Source: Streptomyces xantholiticus (GTDB lineage Bacteria; Actinomycetota; Actinomycetes; Streptomycetales; Streptomycetaceae). From it: a DNA stretch of 64,000 nt. The notes under the pieces are model-generated. The model did no database searches, was not told the origin of the DNA, and saw only the letters and a list, made by a program, of their open reading frames with translations. Each line of letters begins with the position of its first letter. The first letter of the stretch is position 1. Position numbers and translations under genes: made by a program. The DNA lies in contig NZ_BMWB01000002.1 of NCBI RefSeq assembly GCF_014651015.1, positions 459,782 through 523,781 on the forward strand, given 5' to 3'. Shown here piece by piece: positions 55,934-64,000 of this stretch.

Positions 55934-55971
55934 GGCGACTTGCAAAGCTGATCTCCCTCGGGCTGCGGCGG

Positions 55972-56712
55972 GTGAACGCGGCCGAACCTCGACGGGCCTC
56001 GGCACCGGTGTCCTTCGCCGCGTACCGCGGCGAGCTGCGCGAGGGCCACGCGTTCCTGCTGCACGCACGGCTCCTGCTGGGCGTCGTCCTGATGGTGATG
56101 GTCACCAACGGCCTGGACCAGGGCTGGAGTTCCGTCCTGCTGCCCGTACACGCCAAGGAGAACCTGGGCGGCGCACGGGACCTCGGCCTGCTGGCCGCCG
56201 TCTTCGGCGGCTGCGCGCTGCTCGGCGCCCTGCTGTACGCAGCGGTCGGGCACCGCTTCCGGCGGCGGGTGCTCTTCACCGTCGCGTTCCTGATCTGCGG
56301 GCTGCCGCGGTTCGTCGTGGCCGCGGTCGCGGACGGCACGGTGCCGCTGGCCGTCACAATGGCGGCGGGCGGGCTGGCCGCCGGAATGCTCAACCCGATC
56401 CTGACCACGGTGATGTACGAGCGGGTACCGGAACAGCTGCGCAGCCGTGTCACGAGTGCCACCACGGCCGGCGTGCTGATGACCACGCCGCTGGGCGGCC
56501 TGGCGGCCGGCTATCTCGTCGAACAGGCGGGCCTGGCGGCGGCGCTGCTCACGCTGGGCGCGCTGTACTTCCTGACGACGCTCGCACCGGCGGTGTTCCC
56601 GTGCTGGCGCGAGATGGACGGGCCCGTTGTGGGCGACGGCGTCCCGGGCGTCAGCAGCTCGGGACCTTCCCGCCCTTCTCCAGCGAACGCAGCGACTCCA
56701 CCGCGCCCTTGA
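55972..56712 (+). CDS. Half-length MFS transporter (N-terminal half missing)
   Basis: The 246-residue product has only the C-terminal half of an MFS protein: the sequence AYRGELREGHAFLLHARLLLGVVLMVMVTNGLDQGWSSVLLPVHAKENLG is the normal middle loop and TM7, followed by five more helices. The first six helices are absent; the upstream bases belong to the AsnC gene. It is probably a deletion remnant. The last 20 residues overlap the S16 gene on the other strand and are not MFS-like. Confidence 0.75.
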   Translation: MNAAEPRRASAPVSFAAYRGELREGHAFLLHARLLLGVVLMVMVTNGLDQGWSSVLLPVHAKENLGGARDLGLLAAVFGGCALLGALLYAAVGHRFRRRVLFTVAFLICGLPRFVVAAVADGTVPLAVTMAAGGLAAGMLNPILTTVMYERVPEQLRSRVTSATTAGVLMTTPLGGLAAGYLVEQAGLAAALLTLGALYFLTTLAPAVFPCWREMDGPVVGDGVPGVSSSGPSRPSPANAATPPRP

Positions 56713-57439
56713 GCGTCGTAACGGGGATCAGGCGCATGCCCTCGGGCAGTTCGGCCTGGGCGTCGGAGCACTCGTCCTTCGGCACCAGGAAGACGGTCGC
56801 CCCGTCACGGCGGGCGGCCTGCGTCTTCAACGACACCCCGCCGACAGCGCCGACCTTCCCGTCGGCACTGATCGTCCCCGTGCCCGCGATGCTGCGGCCG
56901 CCGGTGAGGTCGCCGCCGGAGCCGTCGCCCTCCAGCTTGTCGATGATGCCGAGGGAGAACAGCAGGCCGGCACTGGGCCCGCCCACGTCTGCGAGGTCCA
57001 GCGAGACCTTCACTTCGGCCGGATCCTCGCCGACGTAGGAGAGGGCCGCGCGGGTCGCGACGTCCTGCGACTCCTCCATGTCCTCGACGTTGTGCCGCTC
57101 GATCTCCTTCTCCGACTTGCCCGCCGGGTAGACGGCGTCGCGCGGCAGTACGGCACGGTCGGTACGGAACCATCCGTCCGCCACGTCACCGAGGTCCACG
57201 TCGGCCGCGGGCCCGGTCGCCACGATCGTCGTCATCCGCAGCTCCCCCTCGGTCTTGCGGTTCGGCGCACCCGAGATCGTGATCACCTGCGTCCCCTGGT
57301 GCTCCCCGAGCACGTCCGCGGTCATCCCGGGCTGGGCGACGACGAACGGCAACGGGGCGAGCCCGGCGACGGCGAACAGCGCGAGTACGGGCAGGGCGCA
57401 GACGGCGAGGGCGCGGGGGCGCGTGAGACTGGAGAGCAC
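56651..57439 (-). CDS. Lon-like S16 serine protease, membrane-anchored
   Basis: A 262-residue protein. A signal-anchor helix (RALAVCALPVLALFAVAGLAPLPFVVA) is followed by a domain resembling the YlbL region and a Lon-type protease domain with the Ser in DVGGPSAGLLFSLGIIDKL and the dyad Lys in ADGKVGAVGGVSLKTQAA. The active site faces outside the membrane. YlbL-type proteases have roles in division control in some bacteria; the target here is unknown. The GTG at 57439 is chosen because it directly precedes the helix. Confidence 0.9.
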   Translation of the reverse strand: MLSSLTRPRALAVCALPVLALFAVAGLAPLPFVVAQPGMTADVLGEHQGTQVITISGAPNRKTEGELRMTTIVATGPAADVDLGDVADGWFRTDRAVLPRDAVYPAGKSEKEIERHNVEDMEESQDVATRAALSYVGEDPAEVKVSLDLADVGGPSAGLLFSLGIIDKLEGDGSGGDLTGGRSIAGTGTISADGKVGAVGGVSLKTQAARRDGATVFLVPKDECSDAQAELPEGMRLIPVTTLKGAVESLRSLEKGGKVPSC

Positions 57440-57566
57440 GGCGCCAATGTATCCGGCCGGGGCCGGTCCCGGCCGGGCCGGTCGGGCCGCGGCCCCGGGG
57501 TGCAAGCGCCGGTGCGGGCCGTGGCCGGGCCGGGGGCGTTGCGCCCCGGGGCGGGTTCCACCGACG

Positions 57567-57767
57567 GGCCCGGCGACGCCCGGAAGCACGGACCCGCCGC
57601 ACGGCGATACGCGCACGCAGCCGGCGCAGCCCGAAGCACGAACCCGGTCCGCCGCCCGCCCAAAGGCCCGGCGCAGCCACAAACGTGAACCGGTCCGCCG
57701 CCCGCCCAAGGCCCGGCGACGCCCCGAAGCACGAACCCGGTGCGCCGCCCGCCCAAGGGCCCGTCAG
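57567..57767. repeat. Minisatellite of about 45-bp imperfect tandem units
   Basis: Four units share the frame GGCCCGGCG..GCC..GAAGCACGAACCCGGT.CGCCGCCCGCCCAA (starts near 57567, 57621, 57665 and 57710). The last unit runs into the 3' end of the IclR gene (57764). The 324-bp gap 57440-57763 has no other content. Confidence 0.7.
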
Positions 57768-58405
57768 CGCAGCGCGTCCGCGACCTCGCGGGCCGCGTCG
57801 ACGACGCGGGGGCCGACCCGTTCGGGGACCGAGTCGGCGAGCATCACCACGCCGACGCTCCCCTCCAGGCCCGTCACCCCCACCAGCGCCGCCGCCGCGC
57901 CGCTCGCGCCCGCTTCGAGTTCGCCGTGGGTGAGGGTGTAGCCGGGCTCGGTGGTCTGGGTCTGGCGGGCTGCCAGGATCGCCTTGCCGGCCGCGCCCCG
58001 GTCCAACGGGTGGCGGAAGCCGGCCCGGTACGCGACGTGGTAGTCCGTCCATGTCGGCTCGACGACGGCGACGGCAAGGGCCTCCGCCCCGTCGACGAGA
58101 GTGAGGTGCGCGGTCGCACCTATGTCCTCCGCGAGCGAGCGCAGCGCGGGCATCGCCGCCTCCCTCACCAGCGGGTGGACCTGGCGGCCGAGGCGCAGCA
58201 CGCCGAGGCCGACCCTGGCCCGGCCACCGAGGTCGCGGCGGACGAGGGCGTGCTGCTCGAGCGTGGCGAGCAGACGATAGACGACGGTGCGGTTGACGCC
58301 GAGTTTGTTGGACAACTCGGTGACGGTCAGCCCGTGATCGGTATCGGCGAGCAGTTTGAGGACACGCAGTCCTCGGTCGAGCGTCTGGGAGGTTTCCGCG
58401 GTCAC
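57764..58405 (-). CDS. IclR-family transcriptional regulator
   Basis: A 213-residue regulator. The winged helix TSQTLDRGLRVLKLLADTDHGLTVTELSNKLGVNRTVVYRLLATLEQHALVRRDLGGRARVGLGVLRL fills residues 5-75; the IclR effector domain follows, shorter than usual (family norm about 250). The GTG at 58405 follows GGAGAGG. It is an isolated gene, so the target is unclear. Confidence 0.92.
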   Translation of the reverse strand: MTAETSQTLDRGLRVLKLLADTDHGLTVTELSNKLGVNRTVVYRLLATLEQHALVRRDLGGRARVGLGVLRLGRQVHPLVREAAMPALRSLAEDIGATAHLTLVDGAEALAVAVVEPTWTDYHVAYRAGFRHPLDRGAAGKAILAARQTQTTEPGYTLTHGELEAGASGAAAALVGVTGLEGSVGVVMLADSVPERVGPRVVDAAREVADALR

Positions 58406-58675
58406 GACGCCCTCTCCTTCGGAGTGAGTGACGGCGGTCCTCCGAAGGGGTTGCCGCGGCACCGGTCCCATCGGCGACGCACCCAGAGGCCGCCGGCAGG
58501 CCATAGCACACCGACTGCGCTCCGCGGCGGCGCTGCCACGGGGCGTTTGTATTGCGGGGACAGTAGCGACCGGCACCGCTCAGCGGAAGCCCTCGTCCAG
58601 AATCCGGGCGCCCGGCGGCCGACGACGGGTCGTCGCTCCCTGTTCGTGACACTCCCGCAACACGCTACGGCGTTG

Positions 58676-60460
58676 TCAGCGCATGCGCGTGGCCCATTCC
58701 TGGACCTTCTTGATCCGCTCCCGGATCTGGCCCGCCGTCGCCTCTGCGCTCGGCGGCCCGCCGCACACCCGGCGGAGTTCGGTGTGGATGACGCCGTGCG
58801 GTTTGCCGCTCTGGTGAACGTACGCGCCGACCATGGTGTTCAGCTGCTTGCGCAGCTCCAGCAGTTCCTTGTGGGAGACGACCGGGCGCCGTTCGGCCGG
58901 CAGCTCCAGGAGGTCGGCCTCCTCGTCGGGCTTCTTGCGGCTGTGCGCGATCTGGCGTGCCTGCCGCTTCTGGAGCAGCAACTGCACCTGGTCCGGTTCG
59001 AGCAGCCCGGGGATGCCGAGGTAGTCCTGCTCCTCCTCGCTGCCGGGGTGCGCCTGCATGCCGAACTCGGCGCCGTCGTAGAGGACACGGTCGAAGACGG
59101 CGTCGGACTCGAGGGCTTCGAAGGGCAGCATGTCCTGCTCGCCGGTGTCCTCGTCCTGCTGCTTCTCGGCCTCGGCCATCTCCTTCTCGGACTCGGCGTA
59201 CGGGTCCTCGTCGCCGTCCTTCTTCGGCTTGTCGAGGGCGTGGTCGCGCTCGACCTCCATCTCGGAGGCGAAACCGAGCAGCCCCGGGATCGTGGGCAGG
59301 AACACGGACGCGGTCTCGCCGCGCCGGCGGGACCGTACGAAACGGCCCACGGCCTGCGCGAAGAACAACGGCGTCGAGATCGTCGTCGCGTACACGCCAA
59401 CGGCCAGGCGGGGTACGTCGACGCCTTCGGACACCATGCGGACCGCGACCATCCAGCGGGAGCCGTCCTCGCTGAACTCCTCGATGCGCTTGGACGCGGC
59501 CGCCTCGTCGGAGAGGACCACGGTCGCCTTGCTGCCGGTGATCTCCCGGATCAGTTTGGCGTAGGCGCGGGCGGAGTCCTGGTCGGAGGCGATGACGAGG
59601 CCGCCCGCGTCCGGGATGCCCTTTCGCACCTCGGTCAGCCGCTGGTCTGCGGCGCGCAGCACGTTCGGCATCCAGTCGCCGCGGGGGTCGAGCGCGGTGC
59701 GCCAGGCCTGCGAGATCGCGTCCTTGGTCATCGGCTCGCCGAGACGTGCCGCGACCTCGTCGCCGGCTTTGGTGCGCCAGCGCATGTTGCCGCTGTAGGA
59801 GAGGAAAATCACTGGCCGGACGACGCCGTCGCGGAGGGCGTTCCCGTAGCCGTAGGTGTAGTCGGCGGCGGAGCGGCGGATGCCGTCGGCGCCTTCCTCG
59901 TACGTGACGAAGGGGATCGGGTTGGTGTCCGAGCGGAAGGGGGTACCGGTGAGGGCGAGCCGGCGGGTCGCCGGCTCGAACGCCTCGAGGCACGCCTCGC
60001 CCCAGGACTTGGAGTCACCGGCGTGGTGGATCTCGTCGAGGATGACGAGGGTCTTGCGCTGCTCGCAGCGGTTGCGGTGCAGCATGGGGCGTACGCCGAC
60101 ACCGGCGTAGGTGACCGCGACTCCGTGGTACTCCTTGCTCAGCGGTCCCGCGCTGTACTCCGGGTCCAGCTTGATGCCTATCCGCGCCGCCGCGGCCGCC
60201 CACTGCTTCTTCAGGTGCTCGGTCGGCGCGACGACGGTCACCTGCTGCACGACGTGGTGGTGCAGCAGCCAGGAGGCGAGGGTGAGCGCGAAGGTCGTCT
60301 TGCCGGCGCCGGGGGTGGCTACGGCGAGGAAGTCACGCGGCTGTTCCTGGACGTACCTGTCCATCGCGCCCTGCTGCCAGGCACGCAGCTTGTTGGCGGT
60401 GCCCCAGGGGGCGCGGCCGGGAAAGGCGGGTGAGAGGTGGTGGGAGGCGGTAGTAGTCAC
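58676..60460 (-). CDS. DEAD/DEAH-box SF2 helicase
   Basis: A 594-residue helicase. Motifs: Q-like LRAWQQGAM, Walker A ATPGAGKTT, DEIHHAGDSKSWG (motif II), ALTGTPFRSD (III), VSEGVDVPRLAVGVYAT (V) and FFAQAVGRFVRSRR (VI). The C-terminal 200 residues are acidic and specific to the actinobacterial group. It resembles RAD25/XPB-like helicases and may work in nucleic-acid repair. The start is the ATG at 60460. Confidence 0.93.
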   Translation of the reverse strand: MTTTASHHLSPAFPGRAPWGTANKLRAWQQGAMDRYVQEQPRDFLAVATPGAGKTTFALTLASWLLHHHVVQQVTVVAPTEHLKKQWAAAAARIGIKLDPEYSAGPLSKEYHGVAVTYAGVGVRPMLHRNRCEQRKTLVILDEIHHAGDSKSWGEACLEAFEPATRRLALTGTPFRSDTNPIPFVTYEEGADGIRRSAADYTYGYGNALRDGVVRPVIFLSYSGNMRWRTKAGDEVAARLGEPMTKDAISQAWRTALDPRGDWMPNVLRAADQRLTEVRKGIPDAGGLVIASDQDSARAYAKLIREITGSKATVVLSDEAAASKRIEEFSEDGSRWMVAVRMVSEGVDVPRLAVGVYATTISTPLFFAQAVGRFVRSRRRGETASVFLPTIPGLLGFASEMEVERDHALDKPKKDGDEDPYAESEKEMAEAEKQQDEDTGEQDMLPFEALESDAVFDRVLYDGAEFGMQAHPGSEEEQDYLGIPGLLEPDQVQLLLQKRQARQIAHSRKKPDEEADLLELPAERRPVVSHKELLELRKQLNTMVGAYVHQSGKPHGVIHTELRRVCGGPPSAEATAGQIRERIKKVQEWATRMR

Positions 60461-60637
60461 GGTCTCCGGTTTGATGTTGAGGGGCCGCGCGCAGCGCGTC
60501 GGGCAGGGCGGCGGCGGGTGACGGGTGGGCTCTCGGCGGCGACGGGCATCGTCAGATACGACAACCGGGCCACCCTACCGGTGGCCCGAGCGCCGCCAGG
60601 GACCGACCGGGCCGGGCCGCACGGTATGCGACCGGGG

Positions 60638-60934
60638 TCACAACGCGCGCAGTTCCCTGCCGATCACAGCGGGATCCGCGATCTGCCCGGCCGCGACCGG
60701 GACCACCAGGTCGTACGCCCGGTCCCGGTCGGCCCGCGCGAGGGCGACCAGTTCGGCGTGGTCCGCCGTGAAGCGGGCGGCCACGGTACGCACGAGCTCG
60801 CCCTCGGCGTCCAGGAAATGCCGCGCGGCCTCGCGCAGCAGCGCCTCGGGAGTCGTCTCCTGCGCGTCCGCGAGGTCCTGGAGCGCGTGGTGCTCGGGGT
60901 CGGTGAGCCGGACGACGTAATCGTGCTGGGTCAT
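60638..60934 (-). CDS. Hypothetical protein, possible RHH-like fold
   Basis: A 98-residue protein beginning TQHDYVVRLTDPEHHALQDLADAQETTPEALLREAARHFLD, an arrangement like a ribbon-helix-helix protein, followed by a helical extension (LVRTVAARFTADHAELVALARAD). No toxin gene is next to it. It lies 31 bp downstream of the MFS gene on the same strand and may be transcribed with it. Confidence 0.6.
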   Translation of the reverse strand: MTQHDYVVRLTDPEHHALQDLADAQETTPEALLREAARHFLDAEGELVRTVAARFTADHAELVALARADRDRAYDLVVPVAAGQIADPAVIGRELRAL

Positions 60935-60965
60935 GGCACTGCCTATGGGCCTGGTACGAGGTGCT

Positions 60966-62432
60966 TCACCCAGATTTCACCCGCAGCCGCGTCGCCACCC
61001 ACGCCCCCACCAGCGCCACCGCTGCCATCGGCAGGAACACGGCCGCGAACGCGACGGGCTGCGAGCCCGACACCCCGTCGGCCACCGCGTGGCCCCCGCC
61101 GCCCGCGCCGCCGCCCAGTGCGGCGAACGCCGCGCCGCCGGCCGCGAGGAGCAGCACGTTCGACAGGGCGTCGGAGATCTGCAGCGCGGCCGAGTTCGCG
61201 CCCGCCTCCTCCGGCGCGGACAGCTTCAGCAGCAGCACGCTGGTCGAGCCGATGACCAGTCCCATACCGAAGCAGCCGAAGCCCCAGGCGACTGCGACGA
61301 TCCAGACGGGCACCGCCTCGATCAGTACGCTCGGCGCGGTCACGATCGCCGCCGCGACCAGCAGCATGCCGAGGACGACCAGCCGTTCACGGTAGGGCTC
61401 GGTCCGCGGCCGGGACTGCACGTACGAGCCCAGTGCCCAGGTCCCGCCGCCGACCGCCAGCGAAAGGCCCGCCATGGTCGGGGAGAGCCCGCGCTGGGTG
61501 ACCAGCATCAGCGGCACGAAGGACTCGGCCGCGATGAAGGATCCGGCGGCGATGCCGCGCAGCAGGACGACGGACGGCAGTCCGCGGGCCGCCCGGTACG
61601 TCCCGCGCGGCAGCAGGCCGAGCGCGGACGGCACGAGCAGCGCCGCGCCGACGGCCGCGGGCAGGAGCGAGAGCCGGCCGAGGTCCTGTCCCGCGTACTG
61701 GAGGAGAGCCGCGCCGAGCGAGATGCCGAGGGCCAGCCGGATGCGGCGCCGGTCGAAGGGTGGCACTGGCGCGGCGGGGGCGGCGGGCCCGGAGGCCGTA
61801 CGGCGGATGGCGGGCAGCGCGAGTCCCAGCGGCAGCACGACCAACGCGGGGATGCCGATGAACACCCAGCGCCAGCCGAGCTGTTCTGTGACGGTGCCGG
61901 CGGCGAGCGGCCCGACCACGGAGGGGATGACCCAGCTCGCCGCGAACGCCGCCATGATCGCGGGTTGCAGCCGCTGCGGATAGGCGCGGCTGACGACGAC
62001 GTACAGCGCGACGATGACCAGCCCGCCGCCGAGCCCCTGAACGGCCCGGCCGAGCACGAACACCCACATGGCGCCCGCGGTCCCCGACAGCACCAGCCCC
62101 GCGGCGAACGCGCTCATGCCGCCCGCGAGCGCGCCCAGCGGTCCGCTTCGGTCCGCCCACTGCCCGGAGACGACCATGCCGAAGAGGCTGGTGGTGAAGT
62201 ACGCGGAGAAGGCGAAGGCGTAGAGGGGAATGCCGTGCAGCTCGCGGGCGGCCACCGGCATGGCCGTACCGACGGCGGTGGCCTCGAAGGCGATCAGGAA
62301 GACGACGGAGACGATGCCGATGCTGAGTGCCCGCAGGTCACGTCCGAGGACCCCGCCCTGCTGGTCGTCGGGCGCCTGGGCAGCGTCGGTGCGCGGCGTG
62401 ACCTCGGTGTCACGCGGTTCGAGGGCGGTCAT
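60966..62432 (-). CDS. MFS transporter (DHA2-like, 14 helices)
   Basis: A 488-residue exporter. The first helix carries LSIGIVSVVFLIAFEATAVGTAMPVAARELHG, an MFS drug:H+ antiporter signature; the loop GQWADRSGPLGALAGG is motif A, and GRAVQGLGGGLVIVALYVVVSRAYP is motif B/C. The layout is that of DHA2 exporters with an acidic N-terminus. The substrate is unknown. The start MTALEPRD is at 62432. Confidence 0.93.
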   Translation of the reverse strand: MTALEPRDTEVTPRTDAAQAPDDQQGGVLGRDLRALSIGIVSVVFLIAFEATAVGTAMPVAARELHGIPLYAFAFSAYFTTSLFGMVVSGQWADRSGPLGALAGGMSAFAAGLVLSGTAGAMWVFVLGRAVQGLGGGLVIVALYVVVSRAYPQRLQPAIMAAFAASWVIPSVVGPLAAGTVTEQLGWRWVFIGIPALVVLPLGLALPAIRRTASGPAAPAAPVPPFDRRRIRLALGISLGAALLQYAGQDLGRLSLLPAAVGAALLVPSALGLLPRGTYRAARGLPSVVLLRGIAAGSFIAAESFVPLMLVTQRGLSPTMAGLSLAVGGGTWALGSYVQSRPRTEPYRERLVVLGMLLVAAAIVTAPSVLIEAVPVWIVAVAWGFGCFGMGLVIGSTSVLLLKLSAPEEAGANSAALQISDALSNVLLLAAGGAAFAALGGGAGGGGHAVADGVSGSQPVAFAAVFLPMAAVALVGAWVATRLRVKSG

Positions 62433-62601
62433 GGCCTCAAGAGTAAGGGGCAAGCGGCTAGATGAGCCCTGTCGTCAGGCGGGGCAGAACTGGTCCCTCC
62501 GCCGTACGAACATGAACGGCGTATGGCAGTCGCGTTGCAGCCGGGGCCGAGCTCTTGAGGGCGCCGCACGGGCCGCCTACGGTCGAGGAGTTGGAACGCA
62601 C

Positions 62602-62673
62602 GGCCGTGTGCCCGAGTGGCTCAGGGGCTCGACTGCAACTCGAGTTACACCGGTTCGAATCCGGTCACGGCCT
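62602..62673 (+). tRNA. tRNA-Cys (GCA anticodon)
   Basis: A 72-nt cloverleaf: acceptor GGCCGTG/CACGGCC with discriminator U73, D-arm CCCGAGTGGCTCAGGGG, anticodon arm CTCGA-CTGCAAC-TCGAG with anticodon GCA, a four-base variable loop and T-arm ACCGG-TTCGAAT-CCGGT. U73 together with GCA fits CysRS identity. The D-arm is short-stemmed (CCC/GGG), and CCG follows the discriminator rather than an encoded CCA. Confidence 0.85.
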
Positions 62674-63018
62674 CCGCAGGGCAGTCGCTTCCGGCCCCGA
62701 CGACGGCCACCTCCTCACATCGAGGGGGCGGCCGTCACGCGTACGTACGCGGCGCCGGCCCGTGGCATCCACGCCCGCCGCGCAGTGCGTTCGCCCGTGC
62801 CATCTGCCTCAGCTGCCCCCCTTCCTCATGGCTTGTCGGGGACGTCCTTGCCCTTGGGCGCCTGCTTGACCGATGCGAACACCGCAGCGGCGCCGAGAAG
62901 GCTTGCAGGGAACGGCATTTGGGTTGAACCGACCGGAGCTGCGCGGACCGTCCACCAGGGTCCGGTCGACGCGCCGGTAGGCTCCTGTGGCGTTGTCATG
63001 CCTAGGGGGATTTCGCAG
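62674..63018. other. Spacer between tRNA-Cys and kinase-fold gene
   Basis: There is no gene. The last 50 bases contain the promoter region of the next gene with TAGGCT as a possible -10 at about 62976. The ribosome-binding site GGGGGA lies at about 63005. Confidence 0.4.
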
Positions 63019-63939
63019 ATGGAACGAGCGCACACGGAGCGCCCACGACAGGGCGGGCCGCGCCGCATCGGCCCGTACCAGCTCATCACCCGGCTCGACC
63101 CGACCGGCCACGGCTACCCGCCGGTCCCCGAACGCCGCTTCATCGCTCGCAGCACCGACGGTGAACGCACGGTCCTCATCAGCGCGCCCCTCGAGGGAGC
63201 CGACCCCGGGCGCTTCCTCGTCGAGGCGGATGCCGCCCGCCGGCTCCTCGGCCCGTGGACGCTGCCCGTCGCCGAACTGTCGCCGACATCACAGTCGCCG
63301 TGGTACGCCGCGCCCTATCTGCCCGTACTGCCACTGCCGGTCGCCCTGGCCGTGCACGGCGGACCGCTGCCCGAGCACACCGTACGAGCAGTGGGCACGG
63401 CCCTCGCCGAAACCCTCGCCGGTGCGCACGCCGCCGGCATCACCCACGCGGGTCTCTCCCCCGCCGCCGTACTGCTGGCCTGGAACGGACCGCGGTTGAC
63501 GTGTTTCGGCGCGGCACGCGCCGCGGCCCCGGACGGCGAGGCACGCACCGGTCTCGCCGGACTGGAACCGGGGAGTCTCGCCCCCGAGGCCGCAGCAGGC
63601 GGCCGGCCTCGCCCGCCGGGCGACATCCACGGGCTGGGCGCCGTCCTGGCGTACGCGGCCACCGGCCACACGGTCCCCGACAGCGCCGAACTCCCGGAGT
63701 CGCTGCGCCCCTTGATCTCACGCTGCCTGACCCGCGACGCGGCGGCCCGTCCGACGGCCTCCGAGTTGCTGCTCGCGCTGCCCCCGTCCTCCGCCGCCCC
63801 CACGTCGACGGCCCTGGACTCGGCCGGCTCCCTCCTGGGGCCGGGCTGGCTGCCCGGCCGGGTGGCGGCTGCCATCGCCCGGCAGTCGTCGGAGGTCCTG
63901 GCCGCCGAAGTCCACCCCCCGCAGACGTCGGGAGTCTGA
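63019..63939 (+). CDS. Kinase-fold protein lacking catalytic residues (pseudokinase)
   Basis: A 306-residue protein with the order of a Hanks-type Ser/Thr kinase: RRIGPYQLITRLDP at the N-lobe start, HTVRAVGTALAETLAGAHAAGITHAGLSPAAVLLAWNGPRLTCFGAARA for the catalytic loop and DFG region, and PEAAAGGRPRPPGDIHGLGAVLAYAATG for the APE/DxxxLG part. HRD is replaced by HAG, DFG by CFG, the glycine loop is gone and no Lys matches VAIK. It should not phosphorylate but may bind a partner. A second kinase-like gene starts 5 bp later. Confidence 0.8.
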   Translation: MERAHTERPRQGGPRRIGPYQLITRLDPTGHGYPPVPERRFIARSTDGERTVLISAPLEGADPGRFLVEADAARRLLGPWTLPVAELSPTSQSPWYAAPYLPVLPLPVALAVHGGPLPEHTVRAVGTALAETLAGAHAAGITHAGLSPAAVLLAWNGPRLTCFGAARAAAPDGEARTGLAGLEPGSLAPEAAAGGRPRPPGDIHGLGAVLAYAATGHTVPDSAELPESLRPLISRCLTRDAAARPTASELLLALPPSSAAPTSTALDSAGSLLGPGWLPGRVAAAIARQSSEVLAAEVHPPQTSGV

Positions 63940-63944
63940 GGCTG

Positions 63945-64000
63945 ATGTTGTCCCCACTGACCCACGACGATCCCGTCACGATCGGCTCGTTCACCCTGCT
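63945..64000 (+). CDS. Start of a kinase-like gene, cut at window edge
   Basis: The ATG at 63945 opens MLSPLTHDDPVTIGSFTLL, the usual N-terminus of streptomycete Ser/Thr kinases just before the glycine loop. Only 18 codons are in the window. It directly follows the pseudokinase gene, so the two form one operon and may act as a pair. Confidence 0.7.
   Translation, partial: MLSPLTHDDPVTIGSFTL

Noticed and set aside
57186..58652. Long leftward frame through the minisatellite
   Set aside because: It reads antisense or out of frame over the IclR and S16 genes, and its sequence is the repeat translated.

Overview
The window is a stretch of a Streptomyces chromosome, or that of a very close relative. 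Base composition is very GC-rich, GTG starts are frequent, and the gene set is characteristic: an SsgA-like sporulation protein, DasR boxes in front of N-acetylglucosamine PTS genes, DUF1707, DUF445 and DUF2017 proteins, a class E sortase with an LAxTG substrate, and CysO/CysM/Mec+. The order rph - nagF - nagE1 - nagE2 - cysM - cysO - clpS - pncB - ssgG - hpd is a core-chromosome order that I recall from S. coelicolor (about SCO2904 to SCO2927). Most of the window is therefore ordinary core genome. I see no IS element, prophage or CRISPR array.

Layout. 1-9.6 kb: partial HAD phosphatase, LAxTG surface protein, ROK regulator divergent from a Gfo/Idh oxidoreductase with a UPF0303 partner, fumarylacetoacetase-like enzyme, YnfA, YidC-like insertase, orphan sugar-binding lipoprotein, class E sortase. 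9.7-16.4 kb: SEC-C protein, then a large PLD/SF2-helicase/DUF3427 gene that looks like an insertion, GNAT, ARMT1-type phosphatase, and a frameshifted YunG-like gene. 16.4-30 kb: envelope genes (secreted-repeat lipoprotein, CHRD protein, DUF445, SGNH hydrolase, ABC-2 exporter, class A PBP), SMR transporter, GroES-like protein, Bcp, tRNA-Leu. 30-39.2 kb: rdgB, rph, the DasR-controlled nag PTS cluster, MBL hydrolase, then the sulfur cluster cysM-cysO with a cysteine-type leader peptide, a cobalamin riboswitch followed by decayed transporter remnants, and Mec+. 39.2-44.1 kb: amino-acid permease, DUF2017, clpS, and the NAD-salvage pair pncB-pncA. 44.3-54 kb: M6 protease, two RDD proteins, ssgG, FAD oxidase, TPR protein. 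54-64 kb: hpd with a divergent Lrp/AsnC regulator, a half-length MFS gene, Lon-like S16 protease, a minisatellite, IclR regulator, SF2 helicase, MFS exporter, tRNA-Cys, and a kinase-fold pseudokinase followed by the start of another kinase-like gene.

How the genes work together. Three regulatory stories are visible in the DNA. DasR-type operators control GlcNAc uptake; the nagE2 site is a perfect 27-bp palindrome containing two overlapping boxes. Sulfur assimilation through CysO-CysM-Mec+ sits behind an HVDLCR-type leader peptide, and CysO carries two residues after its GG terminus that would need trimming. A cobalamin riboswitch survives in front of frameshifted remnants of what was probably a B12 or iron uptake operon. 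Several divergent promoters (ROK/oxidoreductase, pncB, hpd/AsnC) hold near-perfect palindromes overlapping or next to apparent leaderless promoters. The best candidate for an accessory system is the PLD-helicase-DUF3427 gene, with its own 31-bp palindrome at the promoter.
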